DNA of 64,000 nt from Monoplex corrugatus (Eukaryota; Mollusca; Gastropoda; Littorinimorpha; Ranellidae): contig CM060306.1 in NCBI GenBank assembly GCA_030674185.1, forward strand, positions 41,036,983 through 41,100,982. Reading direction: 5' to 3'. Shown here piece by piece: positions 59,111 to 64,000 of the stretch. The stretch's first letter is position 1. Each line of letters opens with the position of its first letter. A program made the position numbers and the translations under genes. The notes under the pieces are model-generated. The model saw only the letters and a list, made by a program, of their open reading frames with translations, made no database searches and was not told the origin of the DNA.

Positions 59111-61300
59111 TAGCCCAGTTTAGGGTAGTCTATGACGTGGGCTAATCTAACCAAGTGCAGGACCCGGCGGTCCAGCTCTTCAGACAGAAGATTTCCAAAA
59201 GTGCAGGTGGGTGCTAGGCTTTTGTAAAATGCTCTTGGCTTGCAGGAACGTTCTCCGCCATGTTTTCTCTTACCTGCAGAAGACCACAGTGCCCTGCACA
59301 CAGTACCACAGTAAGGGGCTTCCGTTTTTGAGACCTTTGCCCAGCCTGCCATGACACATAGAGACGCCACCTGAAGCGACGATGTGGCCTTGGACCCTGT
59401 CCTCCAAAGGGCCTTCTCTGATTCTCAATAAGATTACTGTAGCATACAGCCATATATGCTTTTCAGAAAAATAATACATTACAATTGTTAATAAGAGGTA
59501 ACAGATATGACACTCTACATATTGAATAGCCATTCAGAGTCAGTTTTTGTTTGTTGATGTGAAGAATAATCCATAATGTCAGTGTTTTATCTGCAAGTAA
59601 CAGGTCTGAATTTACTGAGAGCCAATCATCCTTTTTTCCTTGCAACCTGACATCTCACCTACATGTACATATGGATACATACAGGCAACTGGCACTGAAT
59701 AAACAAGAAATGGGCAGTTACTGAAATGAGTAACACACTTGCTTGCCAACACCAGAGCTTTTCAGTCGAACTAAAGTTGTTCCCTGAAAACCATTTATGA
59801 TTCTGTATGTTGTGACAGTTGCTGCCAAAAATGCCAACCACAATATGGATAGAACTACAAGTTAAGTTGAATCTTAAGACTCTGCTAGCTCATGAAGTTT
59901 GCATATGGCACCTGCTGTGCTTGTTTTTAGAGATTTCCTTCCATCAACCTGCTTATGTACAGTAAATATGGGATCATCTTAGTGCAGTGAAATCTTGAGC
60001 AGCTGAAACGGATCAATGTTGATTTTATCATGGTGTATAGTAGTGACAGTGACAGATGATTCTAACTGTTGGCAGCTGTAGTATGATCTTGGTTTATTTC
60101 ATTTATATAGATTAGTAACAAGATAATACATACATACACACCATCATTTGTCATGAACTGTTTATTGTTAGATGACCATATAAGATGTGTTCAGTTTCAA
60201 AAACATGAAAAATTTAAATTATCAAATAATTAAGAAAAAACACAAAAACCAGCAAAGATTAAACTCAAAATGATATGTGAATAATTTAATTCAGGTGATC
60301 TATGAAAAAAAAATTAAACAGACATATTCAAGTAAAATATAGTGCAAACAAAATGTACACGCATACTAATGAAGACACTTCACTGTTCCTATAGTAAAAA
60401 CTTGACATTTCCCCAATTATTTTGACAAGCTTATGATAACCCATATTTGAACAAAATGACAGTAATATAATTACTACAGTATAAATCATTAACAAGCAAT
60501 TTAATCAATGTGCACAAAGAAAGGGAGGCAGAGAGTTTAAAAGAAAGAACCTCAGGAACAAACTGCCTCCATTTCCACCATGGAGGAGGCCATTGCGGCT
60601 CTCCCGTCCATCTTACTGGACTGTGTGCTAGCTGATTCTTCCTCTTCCTACAACTCCACCCCACAACCGTCAGATGGGCAGTTGACGACTCCACCATCGC
60701 ATTAGCTAAGCTTATGCACTTATATGATATGGTTAAGTTATGCGCTATTAAAAAATCAATTATCAAATGATACAATAACAGTATAATGCCACACAAAGCA
60801 AAATTAAAAACTGATTATTCGTCAGTTGACAGCATGAATCATCTAAAGTTACAAAATTTAGCAGAATTTCAGATACATTTGAATGATATATAGATATAAA
60901 AACAGTGCACCTTCTAAATGAATTGATCACAATTCACTCATATTTTGTTTTTCCGCTCTCAACCACATATAATTTGTACCCATCTCTAGTTGCAAGTTTC
61001 AACAAATAAAAACCAAAACCACACACACACACACCATACACACAATTGCAAGCCCATTTCTTTCACAAAAAAATCAACAAAACAGCATTCGCTCATGTAT
61101 ACTCTATGCACAACAATAGATTTTTAAAATTTTTTTCGTTCATTTCATTTCACTTGATCTTGCTCTCTGTACATTCTGAAATATTGCATTGTAGGCATGT
61201 CAGATAAAACGTTTCTGGTATCAATTTGCTGGAGCCAGTGCTCAAGTTCAGTCCAACTTTTCCACACAACCTGCTCCATCTGCCACACCACAAACCCACC
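59111..61300. other. No gene recognised; expected 3' end of the prosaposin-like gene
   Basis: AT-rich from 59.4 kb. The last coding exon and 3' UTR of the minus-strand prosaposin-like gene should lie here or just above 61.3 kb. I could not identify an exon with the expected Cys and His pattern. Confidence 0.4.
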
Positions 61301-61308
61301 CATCAACA

Positions 61309-61310
61309 CA

Positions 61311-61359
<49 letters not shown>

Positions 61360-61376
61360 CACACACCAACACACAC
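61309..61376. repeat. CA microsatellite
   Basis: (CA)n with a few 'caaaca' interruptions. Confidence 0.9.
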
Positions 61377-61485
61377 AATACATTTGAATACTGAAGTTTC
61401 TGTAGTACTCATAAAGAACAAATTTGGATTTTGCATATCTTGCCTCTGCTTGAAAGCACAGAGATTAAAAGTACACATGCCTGTG

Positions 61486-61614
<129 letters not shown>

Positions 61615-61649
61615 GGAAAACATCTAGTACCATGGGTGCAAAAGCCAAA

Positions 61650-61890
61650 TGTTAGGATGTCATACTTCCAAACAGGAAATCTTGAGTTTAAAGGGTGAAT
61701 ATTTCCAATCTCCCAGGTCAGCATTCATGCAGACCTACTTGAACCTAAACCTCCTTTGTGAGTATATGCACACAATCAATCAAATACACATGTTAAAGGA
61801 CTTGTAGCGATGTCAACGTCAGTGGAATGAAAATACCCAGCAACCATGCTCACTGAAGACAGAGTATGTAGCAACACAGTGCCAGTGCAG
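61650..61890 (+). mobile_element. Decayed SINE copy
   Basis: Follows the order of the SINE at 27.1 kb: 'caatctcccaggtcagcatt', 'catgcagaccta', 'gtgagtatatgcacac', 'aatcaaatacacatgttaaa' and 'gaagacagagtatg'. Head poorly preserved. Confidence 0.5.
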
Positions 61891-62123
61891 TGTGGGCAAA
61901 ATAATGTGCATGCATGCATCTGGGAAAACACTGCCAGTACGATTGAAAACAACAACAAAACCACCATGATTCTAATGATTTTCTAAAGAGATGCTTGATC
62001 TTCCTCAACATAAAGGGGGTACACACCCATTAACTATCCACAACACCTTTGCTTATGGCCTGAGTATACAACAAAATATCCTGAGCTAAAATACTTGTTT
62101 CTACCTTCTATTTATGGCCTCAC

Positions 62124-62209
62124 CTTACAGATGCGGGCATTCTCCAGGGTAGCACAAATGAAATCAGGCCCATAGGCACACACATCACTCCCCATCATTT
62201 TATGTTTGC
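62124..62209 (-). CDS. PSAP: Prosaposin-like exon, saposin A-type domain start
   Basis: 86 bp, acceptor 'tgtcctgcag', donor 'AAGgtgagg'. 'GC' completes a Gly codon; then 28 codons with three Cys in saposin A-type spacing. Ends phase 0. Confidence 0.88.
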
Positions 62210-63686
62210 CTGCAGGACACACATAACACAAACATGTGATGAATCCAGTTATCAAATTCTCAACAGAATGACTAATATCGTGATCACTGCAGGCCTACAT
62301 TTTTGATTAATACTAAAAACATTACAAAACTATCTAAAAAAGGTAGGCCATTATCCGTGTGATCCATAGAAACAATACAAAAAAATAACTGATATCTTCA
62401 AGCTGATTACATAGGACTATTGCATTTTGAAAATGTATGATGATCACAGTATACAAAGAAAAGAAACGAAGCCAATGAACATTCACATTGTTCAACATAA
62501 TCATCTATCAATTAGATCCACCATATTTACCATGTCCCGCAGTGTTGCCAGCCAACACAATGTCATGTGTAGACTCACACAGGTGGAGATATGAGCACAC
62601 CTGGGTGGGATCATCCATGTGCTGCAGCAGGTCCAGGACCGCTGGCCCATAGTTCTGCACTTCCGACATACACTGTAACCTCAGGTCTCCAGTCACAATG
62701 TCACACACCTTCTCTACAACATGGATCAGAGCTGCCTGCAGACATACAAAAGACATTTTTTTTCATTGCTTAGTGGCATGCTTTGATAACTGAATGCTTA
62801 ACTGATTTAATGGTTGACACATTGACTTCACGATTAGATGGTTCAAAGGTCAGTTCGATCAAAGATCGGTAGGTTAAATGGTTGTATGGCTGGCTGTATG
62901 TGGGTGATTGGTTGATAGGTAGGTTGGTTGAATGGTTATATCAGTTGATTGAATAGTTAGCTGGTTGTTCAATGATTGGTTGGCTGGTTCAGTGGTTGGC
63001 TGATTAAAAGGTCAGTTGATTGGTTCAGAGATGGTTGGTTGATTGTTCAATGGCTGACTGGTTGGTCATTAAGTTGATTGGTTGAATGGTTGCATGGTTA
63101 GTCAGTCGGTTTACTTAAACAGATGTTTGGGGCTCTTTAAATATAAACAGTACCCTCAACTTTTCAAAATGTTCAGCTAGACATTAACCCATTTTTTCTC
63201 CTCTTTTTCTGCCTCATTAGTCCATTCAATAGTAATTTCTGTCACAAATTGAACACTTTCTGTCTATTTCTTTCTTACCTATTGAAGGCACTGAATGCAG
63301 ACTGTGGCAAAATCATGTTGCTGGTTCAGTAGGCAAACCCATCATTACATCTTAGCCTATAGGAACTTGCATACACTCTTATCACAACAGTGTATGACAG
63401 CCATCATGTTGGGGTATCCAACAAAGATGGACACATAGCAACATGACACCTGCGGATTTGGACGAGAAATCTGAATCTGTCCGGTCAGTGGAAATAAGAA
63501 CTCTAACCTGCTGTCTCTTGTTTGGAGAAACAGTATCCTGACCTACAGACATTCTACTTCTTTATGGATACATTACCTCTGTCTTATTGTCCCCGATGAA
63601 GTTGTTGATCTCTGTAATGATGACTTTGCACAGCTCACATTCCAAGGAGTCTGCCATACTGTCAGGCACAGGCATGGGCCTAGGTC
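62124..63686 (-). CDS. PSAP: Prosaposin-like gene, three 3' exons (partial)
   Basis: Prosaposin is a lysosomal precursor cut into saposins that present sphingolipids to hydrolases. Exons 63686-63577, 62735-62531 and 62209-62124 join in phase. The first two give one saposin B domain: 'CELCKVIITEINNFIGDNKT', 'VVEKVCDIVTGDLRLQC' and 'YGPAVLDLLQHMDDPTQVC', closing with 'LHLC', with the six-Cys pattern and a likely N-glycosylation site (Asn-Lys-Thr). The third gives 'CAYGPDFICATLENARIC', the first half of a saposin A-type domain such as ends vertebrate prosaposin. Earlier saposin units must lie beyond 64000. Confidence 0.9.
62531..62735 (-). CDS. PSAP: Prosaposin-like exon, second half of saposin B domain
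   Basis: 205 bp, acceptor 'tgtctgcag', donor 'CATGgtaaat'. Four of the six domain cysteines, followed by a linker 'STHDIVLAGNTAGHG'. Confidence 0.92.
62815..63120. repeat. Degenerate (GGTT)-type simple repeat in intron
   Basis: Runs of 'ggttgattggttga' and 'ggttggctggttcagtgg' words; no fixed period longer than four. Confidence 0.8.
63577..63686 (-). CDS. PSAP: Prosaposin-like exon, first half of saposin B domain
   Basis: 110 bp, acceptor 'ttattttcag', donor 'GAGgtaatg'. 'GA' completes a codon from an exon outside the window. A Pro-rich linker precedes the first two Cys ('ECELC'). Confidence 0.9.
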
Positions 63687-64000
63687 CTGAAAATAATGTT
63701 GATGTGCTTCACATGTCCTTTTGTTTTAACCCTTTCATTCCTCTCTCATCCTGTCCACTTCATCCTTTTCTGGTGGAAAAGGTGAGGGGAAAAAGATATC
63801 TCACCTCTGTCCAATACAGTTTGGTATTTCATAAAAGGGCTGCATTCAATTCTTGTCATCTATGAAATGTGTTTTCAACATAGTTTAGAAATGTACACAT
63901 CTTGTGTGTTGAAGTTTACAAAAACAAATCCCCTTTATATTTATTCTTGTTTTGCATTTCTGTCATCTTTATGGTGACAATTTTTTTCTTAGTACGTGAC

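Noticed and set aside
60431..60796. 121-codon minus-strand ORF considered as the final prosaposin exon
   Set aside because: No saposin-type Cys/His pattern in any frame and no suitable acceptor in the required phase.

Overview
The window looks like animal nuclear DNA, most likely from a gastropod mollusc. Coding segments are short and bounded by GT/AG splice sites. Introns are kilobases long. Long CA/GT microsatellites, minisatellites and decayed transposons fill the rest. The gastropod call rests on tRNA-derived SINEs (best copy near 27.1-27.5 kb) whose tail I recall from gastropod genomes, so it is an inference. No bacterial-style genes, CRISPR arrays or rRNA genes were seen.

Two host genes can be supported, both on the minus strand. 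(1) A paraoxonase/arylesterase (PON) gene has eight recognisable exons between 44766 (N-terminal side) and 22568 (stop codon). Calcium-site and catalytic residues of the family are visible, together with the conserved cysteines. The extreme N-terminus is not resolved, and one internal junction (exon 4 to exon 5) does not keep phase. (2) Three consecutive 3' exons of a prosaposin-like gene (63686 to 62124) encode a full saposin B domain and the start of the C-terminal saposin A-type domain. The gene continues upstream beyond the window, and its last coding exon was not found.

Region by region: 1-9492 is one copy of a long duplicated block whose second copy, in direct orientation, is about 45.9-58.22 kb. 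Both copies carry the same decayed RNase H-bearing LINE and TTAA-flanked MITEs. They differ by insertions that post-date the duplication. 9.5-22.5 kb holds unique sequence, a complete but dead mariner element (11013-12344), a TTAA-flanked element, MITE and SINE copies and a 55-62 bp minisatellite. 22.5-44.8 kb is the PON gene. Its introns contain a 2.5 kb minisatellite, a SINE, a decayed LINE with an RNase H domain, an RTE-like LINE with four frameshifts, a piggyBac transposase relic, and many copies of an unnamed ~540 bp repeat. 45.9-58.2 kb is the second duplicate, with a 5'-truncated CR1/L2-type LINE carrying an open reverse transcriptase frame. 58.2-62 kb is repeat-derived or featureless. 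62.1-63.7 kb is the prosaposin-like gene.

The most notable points are: the direct duplicates flanking the PON gene; a degraded colinear copy of PON exon 8 plus intron woven into the minisatellite, which suggests an assembly or consensus artefact; and two non-autonomous repeat families (the ~540 bp repeat and the ~183 bp TTAA foldback MITE) that can be defined within this one window.
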